Shown: in pieces, positions 8,405 to 19,100 of the stretch
Position numbering within the stretch: the stretch's first letter is position 1
Layout of the letters: each line of letters starts with the position of its first letter
Assembly (NCBI RefSeq): GCF_000422265.1
Contig: NZ_AULL01000012.1
Location: forward strand, 248,001-312,000
From: Kaistella palustris DSM 21579
GTDB lineage: Bacteria > Bacteroidota > Bacteroidia > Flavobacteriales > Weeksellaceae
Length of the DNA stretch: 64,000 nucleotides
Reading direction: 5' to 3'
Made by a program: the position numbers and the translations under genes
Notes under the pieces: model-generated
What the model was told of the DNA's origin: nothing
Databases searched by the model: none
The model's input: only the letters and a program-made list of their open reading frames with translations

Positions 8405-10627
8405 ATGAATTTTAAATTTTCCAGACCATTTCTCGCGCTTACCGTCTTGGCCTGCGTGCAGTTATCTGCCCAGTCCGAAAGTGCCAAATACAGCTATACT
8501 GAAGCTTTCAAACCTTTCTTTTATCAGAATAATGCTACCGAAACCCGCTCGGCAAGCGGCCAGCCCGGACATAACTATTGGCAGAACAGTGCAGATTATA
8601 TTTTGAATGCCACCTTAAATGCGGACACGAATGAAATCACCGCCTCCGCCGAAATCACATATACCAATAACAGTTATGATGATCTGAGCTTCCTGTGGCT
8701 ACAACTGGATCAGAATTTATTTAAAAAAGATTCCCGCGGAAATGCTGTAATACCCATGAATGGGAGCAGAAACGGAGCAAAAGGTCAGGATTTCGATGGC
8801 GGATACACGATTAAATCTGTAGAGCTGATCTCTGCTAATGGGAAAACTTTAAAGGTAAATCCGGCCTACACTGTTTCTGATACAAGAATGCAGATCGATC
8901 TGCCTCAGGATCTTAAATCAAAAGGCGGAGTTGTAAAATTTAAAATCAGTTACTCCTTCATTTCGCCGAATTACGGTTCCGACAGAATGGGCGTAGAAGC
9001 CACCAAAAACGGAAAGATATTTACCATAGCACAATGGTTTCCGCGCATGTGTGTATACGATGATCAAATGGGTTGGAACACTTTGCCCTACCTCGGAGCG
9101 GGTGAGTTCTATCTGGAATATGGCGACATTACTGCAAATCTTACGGTTCCGGCCAACCAGTATGTAGTCGCTTCAGGTGAGCTTTTAAATCCAAATGAAG
9201 TTTACACCAGTGAGCAGCTTAAAAAGTGGGCACAGGCAAGAAAAAGCGACAATACGGTGATCATCCGTTCGGCTGCCGAAGCCAATGCTGCACCGAAAGG
9301 CACTTCCGGCACAAAAACCTGGAAATTTAAAATAGAAAAGACGCGTGACTTTGCCTGGGCTTCTTCGGCAGCATTTATTCTGGATGCTGCCCGCATTAAT
9401 TTACCGAGCGGTAAAAAGTCCCTCGCAATTTCTGCGTATCCTGTAGAAAGTGACGGCAAGGAGGCGTGGGGAAGATCTACCGAGTATACCAAAAGTTCAA
9501 TTGAACATTATTCCGAGCGCTGGTACGAGTACACTTATCCCAATGCCGTTAATGTCGCCGGTAATGAAGGTGGCATGGAGTATCCCGGAATTGTTTTCTG
9601 CCATATGAATTCTAAGGGTACTGCTCTTTGGGGCGTCACAGATCATGAATTCGGTCACAACTGGTTTCCGATGATCGTTGGTTCCAACGAAAGACTTTAC
9701 GCCTGGATGGATGAAGGTTTTAACACCTTCATTAATTCTGTTTCTGAAAAAGATTTTAACAAAGGCGAATATTACAGCCCGAAATCTTTGCAGATGATGG
9801 CGCCGGCATTCTACAGCGAATCTCTGGAGCCGGTCATGACCGCACCCGACAATTTGAAGGAAAGAAATCTTGCCATGCTTGGCTATTATAAACCGTCGGC
9901 AGGTTTACAGATCCTGCGTGAAAATATTCTTGGTGAAGAACGGTTCGACAAAGCCTTTCGGGAATATATCAAGCGTTGGGCTTTCAAACATCCCACGCCG
10001 GAAGATTTTTTCCGAACCATGGAAAATGTTTCCGGCGAAGAATTGAACTGGTTCTGGCGCGGGTGGTTTTTAAACAAATGGAAAATTGATCAGGCCGTGA
10101 CCAACGTGCGGTATGTAAATGGCGACTTCACCAAAGGTGCCGTGATTAAACTTGAAAACATCGGTCAGTTACCGATGCCTGTAAGCCTGGATATTCATTT
10201 TAAAGATGGCGCCGTTCAGAATATAAAACTACCTGTAGAGATCTGGAAGCGCAATATGGAATGGTCATTTGAAGTGCCGACAACCAAAGAAATCACTTCT
10301 GTTCAGCTGGATCCCAAAGGAAGTCTGCCCGATGCAAACGTAGGGAATAATATCTTTAAAATGACGGCGGCATCATCTGAAAAAGTGAATCTTTCCGACT
10401 ATGAAGGAACGTTTTCGAGCAAGCAGCTACCCCTGAAAATTGTGACGAAAGTTGAGGGCAACAGCCTTACCGCAAAAGCTGACGGGCAAAACGCTTTCCC
10501 GCTGGATTACGAAGGTGCTGAAAAATTCAGCTTTCAAATGGCAGGAATAGAACTGGAATTTGCAAAAGATAAAAAAAGTTTTACGCTTCACCAGGGCGGC
10601 CAGTCTTTTAGTTTTACCAAAGATTAA
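8405..10627 (+). CDS. M1 family zinc aminopeptidase, secreted
   Basis: A 740-residue protein from the ATG at 8405 ([23 protein letters not shown] signal peptide). The in-frame start at 8378 adds only nine polar residues. The zinc site HEFGHNW followed after 18 residues by the Glu of WMDE gives HExxHx18[11 protein letters not shown] is the M1 exopeptidase motif equivalent to GAMEN. The C-terminal half carries the helical domain and a final roughly 70-residue beta-rich tail. It probably removes N-terminal residues from peptides in the periplasm. It is monocistronic, with a terminator immediately after. Confidence 0.92.
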   Translation: MNFKFSRPFLALTVLACVQLSAQSESAKYSYTEAFKPFFYQNNATETRSASGQPGHNYWQNSADYILNATLNADTNEITASAEITYTNNSYDDLSFLWLQLDQNLFKKDSRGNAVIPMNGSRNGAKGQDFDGGYTIKSVELISANGKTLKVNPAYTVSDTRMQIDLPQDLKSKGGVVKFKISYSFISPNYGSDRMGVEATKNGKIFTIAQWFPRMCVYDDQMGWNTLPYLGAGEFYLEYGDITANLTVPANQYVVASGELLNPNEVYTSEQLKKWAQARKSDNTVIIRSAAEANAAPKGTSGTKTWKFKIEKTRDFAWASSAAFILDAARINLPSGKKSLAISAYPVESDGKEAWGRSTEYTKSSIEHYSERWYEYTYPNAVNVAGNEGGMEYPGIVFCHMNSKGTALWGVTDHEFGHNWFPMIVGSNERLYAWMDEGFNTFINSVSEKDFNKGEYYSPKSLQMMAPAFYSESLEPVMTAPDNLKERNLAMLGYYKPSAGLQILRENILGEERFDKAFREYIKRWAFKHPTPEDFFRTMENVSGEELNWFWRGWFLNKWKIDQAVTNVRYVNGDFTKGAVIKLENIGQLPMPVSLDIHFKDGAVQNIKLPVEIWKRNMEWSFEVPTTKEITSVQLDPKGSLPDANVGNNIFKMTAASSEKVNLSDYEGTFSSKQLPLKIVTKVEGNSLTAKADGQNAFPLDYEGAEKFSFQMAGIELEFAKDKKSFTLHQGGQSFSFTKD

Positions 10628-10649
10628 ATAAAGATGTTTGCCTAAAAAC

Positions 10650-10683
10650 AATGGCCGTTCCGGCGGGAGCGGTCATTTTATTT
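10650..10683 (+). terminator. Intrinsic terminator after M1 gene
   Basis: AATGGCCGTTCC and GGAGCGGTCATT pair (G-T wobble allowed) around a short loop, and TTTATTTTT follows. Confidence 0.7.
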
Positions 10684-10711
10684 TTGCCGGAGTTTCCGCG
10701 ACCTTTTTGGT

Positions 10712-10744
10712 AATAAAAAAAACGCCCTGAAATTCAGAGCGTTT
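10712..10744 (-). terminator. Strong minus-strand terminator without a gene in front of it
   Basis: On the minus strand, AAACGCTCTGAA pairs with TTCAGGGCGTTT (one mismatch) and eight T residues follow (10719-10712). The only thing upstream on that strand is the tRNA-end-like segment at 10755-10772, so it probably once terminated a tRNA gene. Confidence 0.75.
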
Positions 10745-10754
10745 AGAACAAAAT

Positions 10755-10772
10755 TGTAGACCCACAGGGAGT
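10755..10772 (-). other. tRNA-Lys 3'-end-like segment, candidate island attachment site
   Basis: On the minus strand the 18 bases read ACTCCCTGTGGGTCTACA. From memory, this is the 3' half of the T-arm plus the acceptor strand of Bacteroidetes tRNA-Lys(CTT) genes. The sequence immediately upstream on that strand does not continue as a T-loop or any other part of a tRNA, while the downstream side has a proper terminator. This is the pattern left when an element integrates into a tRNA 3' end. The family match is from memory and was not computed. Confidence 0.55.
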
Positions 10773-10982
10773 ATTTGTTTAAACCAATAAAGCAATGTAC
10801 GTCATCATTTTATTGACAGTAAGTAAGTTAGCTAATTTTATAAAAGGATAAGGCATCGTATAAACTATTAAACAATCCCCGATTTAGTCCCTGATTTTAG
10901 AAGTAGGGACTAAAAATTTATACTTCAATTTTCTTCGTAATACGTATTTTTTCCTATCCTTTATTGCATATCTGGGCTAGTA
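10773..10982. other. Gene-free stretch inside the left island edge
   Basis: AT-rich with no supportable ORF. It contains a 10-bp inverted repeat, TTTAGTCCCT (10883-10892) and AGGGACTAAA (10905-10914), around a 12-base spacer. Recombinase arm sites would be expected here if 10772 is the island end, but none can be named from sequence alone. Confidence 0.5.
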
Positions 10983-11026
10983 TGAGCAAAATAAAGTGCA
11001 ACCGGTCTCTATTTTACCTGTTGCAC
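10983..11026 (-). terminator. Intrinsic terminator closing the zinc operon
   Basis: On the minus strand, GTGCAAC-A-GGT pairs with ACC-G-GTTGCAC (7+3 bp with one mismatch; 11026-10996), and TTTATTTT follows. It lies just after the oxidase remnant and the P-type ATPase. Confidence 0.75.
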
Positions 11027-11390
11027 TCCACTAATGAAGACTTATCAATAACTTGTTTAATAAATTCAGCGTAAGTTCCGCACCCCAGCTCATATCGCTG
11101 TCGTAGTGTGTGGATATACCAAAATTCTTTGTAACGATGTATTTGAGGCCAGCCATATTCCTTATCAGTATTCACCATGAATGCCCCGCGCAAACGCGGC
11201 GTTGGCGGAATATCTTCACGCTTTAATTGGAATCTTACAATACCGTCTGTAAATATTTCTGCCTGCAAATCTACCAACAGCGGAAGTTTGTACATGATAC
11301 CAGCACTGAAAGTTTTTCTCTCATTTTTAGTGCTTGCCTGCCCAAATAAGTTTTCTCGATATTCTCCCTGTCAAATTTTCCAACAATTAC
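11014..11390 (-). pseudogene. Remnant of a multicopper oxidase C-terminal barrel domain
   Basis: The minus-strand frame reads DRENIEK, TKNERKTFSAG, then [15 protein letters not shown] and [12 protein letters not shown]. It aligns with the last ~120 residues of the intact oxidase at 21125-24079 ([42 protein letters not shown]). After GAATAT two bases (AT) are missing compared with a reading of ATATATGGCTGGC. The frame therefore shifts, and the conserved MAGLKYIVTKN and HYDSDMSWGA continue in another frame. Both truncation and frameshift mark it as dead. It sits between the zinc-type ATPase gene and the island edge. Confidence 0.85.
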
Positions 11391-11439
11391 TAAAATAAGA
11401 ATTTATAATAAGTGATAAATTTTTTACTCGATGCGTTCG

Positions 11440-13563
11440 TTAAAATTTCATCCGTTGTATCCTTACAGCGTTTAAAATTGCCAATAAGGCCACACCAACA
11501 TCTGCGAAAACAGCTTCCCACATTGTTGCCAAACCTCCTGCTCCTAAAACTAAAACAACGGCTTTTACGGCAAATGCCAGAATGATATTCTGCCAAACAA
11601 TTTTTTTGGTCTGCTTTCCAATATTAATAGCCATTGCAATCTTAGAGGGTTTATCATCTTGGATGACGACATCTGCGGTTTCAATTGTAGCATCGCTTCC
11701 CAGGCCGCCCATCGCGATACCCACATCACTCAAAGCAACTACCGGTGCGTCATTTACGCCATCACCTACAAATGCTACAGATTGGTTTCTGGCTTTTATT
11801 TCCTTCACTTTATTGACCTTATCTTCCGGTAGCATGTCTCCAAAATAATCTGTAATGCCAATCTGTTTTGCTACTTCTTCCACTACTGCGGTTTTATCGC
11901 CACTAAGCATTGTGGCTTTTACCCCTAATTTTTTCAATGCTTCAACAGTAGCCTTTGCATCTTCTTTAATTTTATCAGAGACGGTAAGATATCCTGCAAA
12001 TTTTCCATCATAAGCGATGGCAATTAAGGTATCTGCAACGGATTGATGATCTACGGCATAAGGAATTGTAAATTTATCCATCAATTTAAAATTACCTGCG
12101 AGGAATGCTTTTCCATTAATAGTTGCTTTTAAACCATGACCTGAAATTTCCTCCACATTTTCCATATTTACAGCATGATCAATTTCGCCAACGTATTCAT
12201 GAACTGCGGTAGCGATTGGATGTGTAGATTTGCTTTCAATAATATTCAGATATTTAAGCATTTCCTTTTCATCAAATCCAGATTCTATGAAGGTTTTCTG
12301 AACTTTGAACACTCCTTCGGTCATGGTTCCGGTTTTATCCATTACCACATTTTTTATCTCAGCCAAAGTATCAAGGAAATTGCTTCCTTTAAAAAGAATA
12401 CCGTTGCGACTTCCTGCACCAATTCCACCAAAGTAACCTAACGGAATCGAAATCACTAAGGCGCAAGGACAGGAAATAACCAAGAATATTAATGCTCTGT
12501 AAAGCCAAGTTCGAAATTCATAATCCTGTACAAAGAAATAAGGCAGCAAACATATTGCTATGGCAAGAAATACAACAATTGGAGTATAAACTTTTGCAAA
12601 TTTTCTGATGAAAAGCTCGGTTTTGGCTTTCTGTGCCGTTGCATTCTGCACCAGTTCCAAGATTTTTGAAAGTTTGGAATCATTATAAGCAGTGTTGATC
12701 TGAACTAAGGAAACGGAATTTACATTAATCATCCCGGCGAGAACGACCTCGCCTTTCTTTTTAGTATCTGGCTTACTTTCACCCGTTAATGCCGCTGTAT
12801 TGAAGGAAGCTGAATCAGAAACAAGTTTGCCATCCAGAGCCAGTTTTTCCCCTGGTTTCAATTGGATGATCTGCCCAATTACCGCTGATTCTGCTTTGAT
12901 GGTTTTTGGAACGTTGCCCTCTAAAATAGTGACTTCATCTGGTCGTTGATCCAGCAGGGAAGCAATGTTCATTTTGGCTCGCTGCACAGCCAGCGTCTGA
13001 AAAATTTCACCCACTGCATAGAAGAGCATTACCGCAACGCCTTCGGGATATTCGCCAATGGCAAAAGCGCCGATTGTTGCGATACTCATCAGAAAGAATT
13101 CTGAAAAGAAATCGTTAAAACGAATACTTTGTACCGCCTCTTTTATAACGGGTAATCCGACGGGAATATATGCCAAACTGTAAAGCGCAATTCGGATCCA
13201 ACCCTCAAACCACGCGGGCTTGAGCAAATGGTCCAGCGCGAGGCCAACTATAAGTAATACGAACGAAATTATTGCGGGCAAGAACAACTGAAAGGTTGAT
13301 TTATCTGTATTATCGTGGTTGTGACCATGATCATCTTCAGTGGCAGAAGCGTCATGTCCTTGACCGTCATCATCAGGATGCACCTTATTTTTAAGAGGTG
13401 ATTTCTTTTGAGTTTTGTATGCCTTATCTGTGGTCGCACAGCAGGATTCTTCTAATAAGTTCTCAGCCCCCGCGTCTTTATATATTTTTCCTTCCTGAGG
13501 TGTGCAGCAGAGCTGATTGCCGTTTTCGTCGTAGATGTGGATATGTGGTTTTTTATCTCTCAT
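11440..13563 (-). CDS. Zn/Cd/Pb-type P1B ATPase (ZntA/CadA-like)
   Basis: A 707-residue heavy-metal efflux ATPase. SCPCALVISIPL carries the CPC metal site of the P1B-2 (Zn2+/Cd2+/Pb2+) class, MDKTGTMTEG is the phosphorylation loop, STHPIA is the HP motif, and GDGVNDAP closes the P-domain. The N-terminus has Cys pairs (LCCTPQ, SCCATTD) and a His/Asp-rich stretch around residues 60-90 rather than a folded GMTCxxC domain. It exports divalent metal from the cytoplasm. It is the last gene of the zinc cluster, 108 bp after the Fur-family gene, and is probably controlled by it. Confidence 0.92.
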   Translation of the reverse strand: MRDKKPHIHIYDENGNQLCCTPQEGKIYKDAGAENLLEESCCATTDKAYKTQKKSPLKNKVHPDDDGQGHDASATEDDHGHNHDNTDKSTFQLFLPAIISFVLLIVGLALDHLLKPAWFEGWIRIALYSLAYIPVGLPVIKEAVQSIRFNDFFSEFFLMSIATIGAFAIGEYPEGVAVMLFYAVGEIFQTLAVQRAKMNIASLLDQRPDEVTILEGNVPKTIKAESAVIGQIIQLKPGEKLALDGKLVSDSASFNTAALTGESKPDTKKKGEVVLAGMINVNSVSLVQINTAYNDSKLSKILELVQNATAQKAKTELFIRKFAKVYTPIVVFLAIAICLLPYFFVQDYEFRTWLYRALIFLVISCPCALVISIPLGYFGGIGAGSRNGILFKGSNFLDTLAEIKNVVMDKTGTMTEGVFKVQKTFIESGFDEKEMLKYLNIIESKSTHPIATAVHEYVGEIDHAVNMENVEEISGHGLKATINGKAFLAGNFKLMDKFTIPYAVDHQSVADTLIAIAYDGKFAGYLTVSDKIKEDAKATVEALKKLGVKATMLSGDKTAVVEEVAKQIGITDYFGDMLPEDKVNKVKEIKARNQSVAFVGDGVNDAPVVALSDVGIAMGGLGSDATIETADVVIQDDKPSKIAMAINIGKQTKKIVWQNIILAFAVKAVVLVLGAGGLATMWEAVFADVGVALLAILNAVRIQRMKF

Positions 13564-13629
13564 TATATTATCGATTTATTAAATATGTTTTAAAAATTTT
13601 ATATTGTTTGGGAAAAGGGGCATTTAAAG

Positions 13630-13639
13630 TTTGCGCAAA
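13630..13639. promoter_or_regulatory. Palindrome TTTGCGCAAA upstream of the zinc ATPase
   Basis: A perfect 10-bp palindrome in the 108-bp gap between the Fur-family gene and the ATPase start. It could be an operator for the neighbouring regulator, but there is no second copy in the window to support it. Confidence 0.3.
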
Positions 13640-13671
13640 TTAATTATTTAGAGGATGCAACAGAAGTGCAT

Positions 13672-14088
13672 TTATTGACCGCTGCATTTTTCACAGATTC
13701 CCTTTACCACTAAATTCGCATCCTCTGAGATATAACCTTCGGGCAGATTAATAGTTGGTATTTTATATTCCGTCAGACAAATGGTTTCATTACAAATATT
13801 GCAATGAAAATGCAAGTGCAAATCTTGGTTGATTGCACAATTACATCCCGGTTCACATAGTGCATATTTAAATATTCCCGTACCATCTTCTACTTGATGC
13901 ACAATTCCTTTTTCTTCAAAGGTTTTTAGTGTTCTAAATAGTGTCGTTCTTTCCGCTTTTGCAAAGTTATTTTCAATATCTGTGAGTGCTACAGCGACCT
14001 TAGTTTTCGCCATAAATTGATAGATCAAAAGTCGCATTGCCGTTGGTCGAATGCCATTCTTAGTTAATTTTTCCTCTATTGCGTTCAT
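13672..14088 (-). CDS. Fur-family metalloregulator (Zur-like)
   Basis: A 138-residue protein with the Fur layout. A winged helix spans residues 1-85 (NGIRPTAMRLLIYQF; RTTLFRTLKTFEEKG is the recognition helix). The dimer domain has HLHFHCNICNETICL and a terminal GICEKCSGQ, two CxxC pairs for a structural zinc. It sits among zinc-type efflux genes and a ZIP transporter, so it probably senses zinc or a related divalent ion and regulates this cluster. Ferric Fur or Mur function cannot be excluded from sequence. It has its own ATG at 14088 and lies 65 bp after the ZIP gene. Confidence 0.85.
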   Translation of the reverse strand: MNAIEEKLTKNGIRPTAMRLLIYQFMAKTKVAVALTDIENNFAKAERTTLFRTLKTFEEKGIVHQVEDGTGIFKYALCEPGCNCAINQDLHLHFHCNICNETICLTEYKIPTINLPEGYISEDANLVVKGICEKCSGQ

Positions 14089-14153
14089 TCTAAAATTTAT
14101 TAAAAATAACTACTAGATATTAATGCTTTATGAAAATTATTAAATATCATCCT

Positions 14154-14876
14154 CTATGCGTACATTCCTAAAATCATAAATAATAAAAATCCACCAAAAA
14201 ATGCGGCAGTATGCCAAACGGTTTCCCTTTCTTCGTGTGCTTCCTTCAGTAATTCTTCGGTAACTAAAAATAGTAAGGCTGCAAGGCCAAAAGACAACAC
14301 GATTTCCATCGCACCGTGGCTCAAATTATTAAGAAGTGTAGCCCCCAGAAGCGAACTTATAAAGAATAGTGAGGCTAAAATTCCGATCCAAAATATTTTT
14401 TTCCCATTAGAGAAATTTTTGCTCCCTAATTCGGTAGCCGTAGCGATACCTAAGGATAACAACTCTAAACTTAAAGCAATTGCCAATAGTATTCCCGCTG
14501 TATTACCTACATGAAAAGCAATACCCAGAAGTAAACCATCGATAAAAATATCTACGCCAATCGCTATTAATAAACCCCACGGAATATTGCCAGAGGAATT
14601 TTCTATTGTGTCACTTTTGGATGTTAATTTTTTTACAAAAATCATCAGTAAAAAACCCAGTGCAAAGCCAATAATGGTTTGCACTGCTTTATGGATTTTT
14701 ATTACGTCAGGTAAAATTTCTACTGCGACTACAGAAAAAACTACGCCTGCTGCGAAATGAAGTATTAAACTCCGCACATTACCCGATGGCTGTTTAAAGA
14801 TGGCAATTCCACCTCCTATCAGCATAGTGGCGACAGGAATAAGTGCGAATAATAAAATGTTTGAAAGGCTGATCAT
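14154..14876 (-). CDS. ZIP family divalent metal transporter
   Basis: A 240-residue integral membrane protein with seven or eight hydrophobic helices. Helix IV-V motifs with buried polar residues are visible (GVDIFIDGLLLGIAFHVG; ALSLELLSLGIATATELG), with acidic residues where many ZIPs have His. A role in moving Zn2+ or a related ion across the inner membrane follows from the family. Unusually, ZIPs usually import metal, whereas every neighbour exports it. It may balance the pump system or run as a zinc/proton exchanger. It is 26 bp downstream of the adaptor gene in the same operon. Confidence 0.82.
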   Translation of the reverse strand: MISLSNILLFALIPVATMLIGGGIAIFKQPSGNVRSLILHFAAGVVFSVVAVEILPDVIKIHKAVQTIIGFALGFLLMIFVKKLTSKSDTIENSSGNIPWGLLIAIGVDIFIDGLLLGIAFHVGNTAGILLAIALSLELLSLGIATATELGSKNFSNGKKIFWIGILASLFFISSLLGATLLNNLSHGAMEIVLSFGLAALLFLVTEELLKEAHEERETVWHTAAFFGGFLLFMILGMYA

Positions 14877-14902
14877 TTCCTTATTTTTTTAGATTTTTAT
14901 TA

Positions 14903-16099
14903 TCATTCCTCTTCTTCCATATTATTCATTTTGGAAAGCAGATCATAGGCACCTTTTAAAACCACTTTACTGGATTCATTAAATTTTTCAGGCAAAGTAA
15001 CTGCTGTGAAACCATTTTCGCTTACACCTGTTTGCACCTCTACTTTGCGAAAGATATATTGTTTTTCTTTTTCTGTCCCATCTTTGTCTTTAGATTTTTC
15101 TACTGTTTTCTCTAAAATAAAAATAAAATTTTTACCTCCCGATCCTACAATTGCAGCATCTGGCAATGCGGGTGTTTGTGCAGAACCAAGTTCTATAATG
15201 GCATTTACAAACATTCCGGGTAAAATATTTTGAGAGACGTTTTGAATTCGCGCTAAAACATCTACAGTTCTGTCGGTGTGTATGTCTTTTCCTATTAAAT
15301 AAACTTTTGCAATCTTTTCTTCGCTATCACCTGTAGCCTGAAAGCGAATGGTTTGCCCTTCTTTTATTTTTGCAATATCTTTTTCAAAAACTTGCACTTT
15401 GACCATCATATTACTTGTATTTGCAAGGTCTGCCACCACCTCATTAGTCCCAACGTATTTGCCGATATTAGTATAAACTTTCGTTACATATCCACTTTGT
15501 GGTGCATAAATATTTGCACGGGAAGAGATATTTCCTTTTGCAACAGATGCTGGATTAATATTGGCAACTTGTAATCTCGCTCTTAGTCCGGCAACTCTTG
15601 ATGCCATACTATTGTACTCGCTTTGTGCACGTTGTAGAGATTTTCGGGCTGCAATATTTTCTTTTACTAATTCTTTTTGCCGTGCGAGATCTTGTCTTAA
15701 ATAGGACATCTGGCTATTGCTTTCCATGTAGTCCTGCTGAATTTGTAGAAATTCTGGGTTTTCTATGGTTGCTACTACTGTTCCTTTTCCAATGTATTTT
15801 CCTTCAATCACATTCATTGATTTTACATGACCTCCAAAAGAAGAGGTGATGCTCGTCAAATTTTGTGGTGGAACTTCAATGGCACCAGAGGCTTTTATGT
15901 AATTGGATAAATTGGTATTGGTAATGTTTCCCAATTCCATACCGACACTTTTATACTGTGCTTCACTGAATTCTACACTATTTGCATCGTGTGGAACTTC
16001 TACATTTGCAGTTACAGTAGTTTCTTCCTTTTTATCGGAATTACAAGCTGATAACAAAAAACTTAAGACGATGATATATAAATATTTTGATTTATTCAT
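14903..16099 (-). CDS. czcB: RND efflux periplasmic adaptor (CzcB-like)
   Basis: A 398-residue membrane-fusion protein. A lipoprotein signal ends at LLSACNSD near residue 19. A barrel-sandwich half (GGHVKSMNVIEGKYIGKGTVVATIENPE), an alpha-hairpin of about 60 residues, the second lipoyl half (IYAPQSGYVTKVYTNIGKYVG) and a beta-barrel domain follow. It links the inner-membrane pump to the outer-membrane channel. It has no heavy-metal-binding YHS-like N-terminus, in contrast to the two copper adaptors. It follows the pump gene by 23 bp. Confidence 0.9.
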   Translation of the reverse strand: MNKSKYLYIIVLSFLLSACNSDKKEETTVTANVEVPHDANSVEFSEAQYKSVGMELGNITNTNLSNYIKASGAIEVPPQNLTSITSSFGGHVKSMNVIEGKYIGKGTVVATIENPEFLQIQQDYMESNSQMSYLRQDLARQKELVKENIAARKSLQRAQSEYNSMASRVAGLRARLQVANINPASVAKGNISSRANIYAPQSGYVTKVYTNIGKYVGTNEVVADLANTSNMMVKVQVFEKDIAKIKEGQTIRFQATGDSEEKIAKVYLIGKDIHTDRTVDVLARIQNVSQNILPGMFVNAIIELGSAQTPALPDAAIVGSGGKNFIFILEKTVEKSKDKDGTEKEKQYIFRKVEVQTGVSENGFTAVTLPEKFNESSKVVLKGAYDLLSKMNNMEEEE

Positions 16100-16122
16100 G
16101 ATTTTTGAACTTTGATTATTTA

Positions 16123-19100
16123 TTATAAACCAGAAATTAATTCTAATTCTATGGCTATTTGATTGTATTGATTTAAACTTTCGATGTACTGTTTTTGAAC
16201 TTCTACTGCATTATTAATGGATTGACTCACTTGATAATAGTCCATTTCACCCACCTCAAAGGCGCGCTGTGATTTGGAAATGAGCAACTTTGCTTGTGGC
16301 AATGCTGTTTCTCGGTAAAAGTCAATCTGTATTTGCAATCGTTTTAGATCAGAAAGCAATGTAGAACCTCGCTGGGAAAGACTGAAAGAAAATGCATCTA
16401 CCTGTGCTTCCTGCAACTCCTGATGAATTTCGGCGGCTTTTATTTTTGCCTTCTGCGCCTTTGCAAAAATAGGTATGCTTATTCCCAGTTCTACACCTTG
16501 AAATCTTTTACCAACTCCATAAAACTTCGAGACCCCATTTTTCTCAAAATTACCCACTAAAGATTGATTAAAATAACCCACACTAAAATCTGGCAGCAGT
16601 TTACTTTTTTCAACCCTTATTTCTTCTTTAGCAACTTCTATTTGGCTCTTCAAAGCAAGCAAGTCTGGATTTTTATTAAACATTTTTCCATCTGCAGAAA
16701 GATCTAAAAACTTTTCGGTAAGAGTATTATCCGCGATATCTTCGATGGTTTGGTTTGCGGTATATCTTTTCAATTGCTCCAAATGAATTTTTATATATTC
16801 TTCAGTCTGCAATTTTTGAGAAATTGCTTCCTGCAATCTAGTGTTCGCATTGTATTTTTCTAAAATATTAGTTTCTCCAGTTCTAAATCTTATATCTGCA
16901 GCACGAAGTATTTTCTCATAGAGCGTAATTAAATCTTCATTCAGCTTTTTCTGCTCTTTTCTGTAAAGTAAACTGTAGTATATACTTTTTACCTGATACG
17001 TAATCTGATTTTTATAGATACCTGCCTGCATTCGCGATGCATTTATATTAGCATCTGCAAGCTCTGTCAATCTTTTCAAATAAATCGGATTCGGAATGTT
17101 TTGGCTAATGGTAATATTATTATCGTAAGCAATAAGACTATTGTACTGTCCAAAAGTTAGGTTAATGTTGGTTTTGCCATAATCTCTGACCGATCCTTTT
17201 AATGCAGATTGGTATTCTTCACCCAATCGAGCAATTCTGGTATTTGGATTAGATTCTATTGAGGCATTAATTGCCGAATTCAAATCTATTACATTTAAAG
17301 ATGCAGATGAGTTCGTTGAGATTTGACCTTTTACTCCATTATTTAATCCCGAAAAAAGAAATAAGAGAATTACGGTTGTTGTACCCACAATTTTTGATTT
17401 TTTCCTTTTCCATCCAGAAGGTTTTATATTCTCAGCGTAAGCGTAAAGCACTGGTAAAAGCACCAATGTAAGAAAAGTTGCTGTAATTAATCCGCCAATA
17501 ACAACCGTTGCCAATGGTTTCTGTACTTCCCCACCTGCACCGGTTGCTAATGCCATTGGTAAAAACCCTAATGAAGCTACGGTAGCCGTCATTAATACTG
17601 GTCTCAATCTTATGGCAGTTCCTGCAAGTATTCTCTGTTTTACATCTTTCATACCTTGTTTTTTAAGTTGATTGAATTCCGTTATTAAAACGATTCCATT
17701 TAAAACCGCGACACCGAATAAGGCAATAAAACCTACACCAGCAGAAATACTAAATGGCAAACCTCGTAACCAGAGAGCTAATATTCCTCCTATGGCAGAC
17801 ATCGGTATTGCTGTAAAAATTAATAATGAATATTTTATAGATCCAAATGCAAAATAGAGCAATAAGAGAATTAACCCCAATGCTACAGGTACAGCAATTG
17901 ACAATCTTTTATTGGCTTCTTCAAGATTTTTAAATTGACCACCATAGGTTATGAAATAACCTGTTGGCATTTTTATTTTCTGGTCAATCTTCGCCTGAAC
18001 ATCTTTTACTACCGAGGCAATATCTTTACCCCGAACATTAAAGCCAACAATAATTCGTCTTTTGGCATCTTCACGTTGTATTTGGTTAGGTGCAAGTTGA
18101 TAACTGATGTCTGCGAGCTGCTCCAAAGGAACCTGATTTCCACTACTGGATGTTACAAAAAGCCTTTTTACATCTTCTATACTTTGTCTTTCGTCATGTT
18201 CTAGTCTTACAACGAGATCAAAACGTTTCTCACCTTCGAAGACAGTACCTGCAATACCACCAGCAAATGCGGTATTTATCGCGTTATTTATTTCTTCAAC
18301 ATTAAATCCATATCGCGCAATATTATCTCTGTTCAATTTTATGGAAATTTGCGGCAAACCACTTACCTGTTCTATATACAAATCTTCCGCACCATCTATT
18401 GATGGGATTAGCGCACCGATTTTCTTTGCTAAATCTGAAAGTGTTTCTAAATCATCACCAAAAATCTTGATACCCACATCTTGTCTTACTCCAGAAATTA
18501 ATTCGTTGGTTCGCAGTTGTATGGGTTGAGAAAAACCGAAAGTAACACCCGGAACCTGCTCTAAAGTTTTCTGCATTTTCTCCGCTAATTCTTCGCGGGT
18601 ATCTGCACTAGTCCATTCATTTTTAGGTTTTAATAAAATAGTAATATCTGTAGCCTCAATCGGCATTGGGTCTGTAGGGATTTCAGATGCGCCAATTTTT
18701 CCCACCACTTCTTTTACTTCCGGATAAGTTTTCATTAATAAACTGGATGCCTGTTCTATTTTTTCTACAGTTTGATCCAAGGAACTTCCCACAAGCAATC
18801 TTGTTTCCACTGCAAAATCACCTTCTTCCAATGTTGGCAAAAACTCGCCTCCTAGAGAATTAAAAATGACTACCGACACTCCTAGTAATGCAATTGCAAT
18901 AATGAGTACAGCCATCTTAAATCGAAGCGCACCATTAATTAAAGGATTATAAGCGCTCTGAAATTTATCCATCATTTTATCGGAAAAGTTCCTTTTATGA
19001 GTAATATTTTTACTTAATAAAAGTGAACTGATCATTGGAACGTAGGTTAGCGAAAGAATCAATGCTCCAAATATTGCGAAGGAAACTGTTTGTGCCATCG

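Noticed and set aside
10755-10772. A complete tRNA gene
   Set aside because: Only the 3' T-arm/acceptor strand is recognisable; no anticodon or D-arm precedes it on the minus strand.
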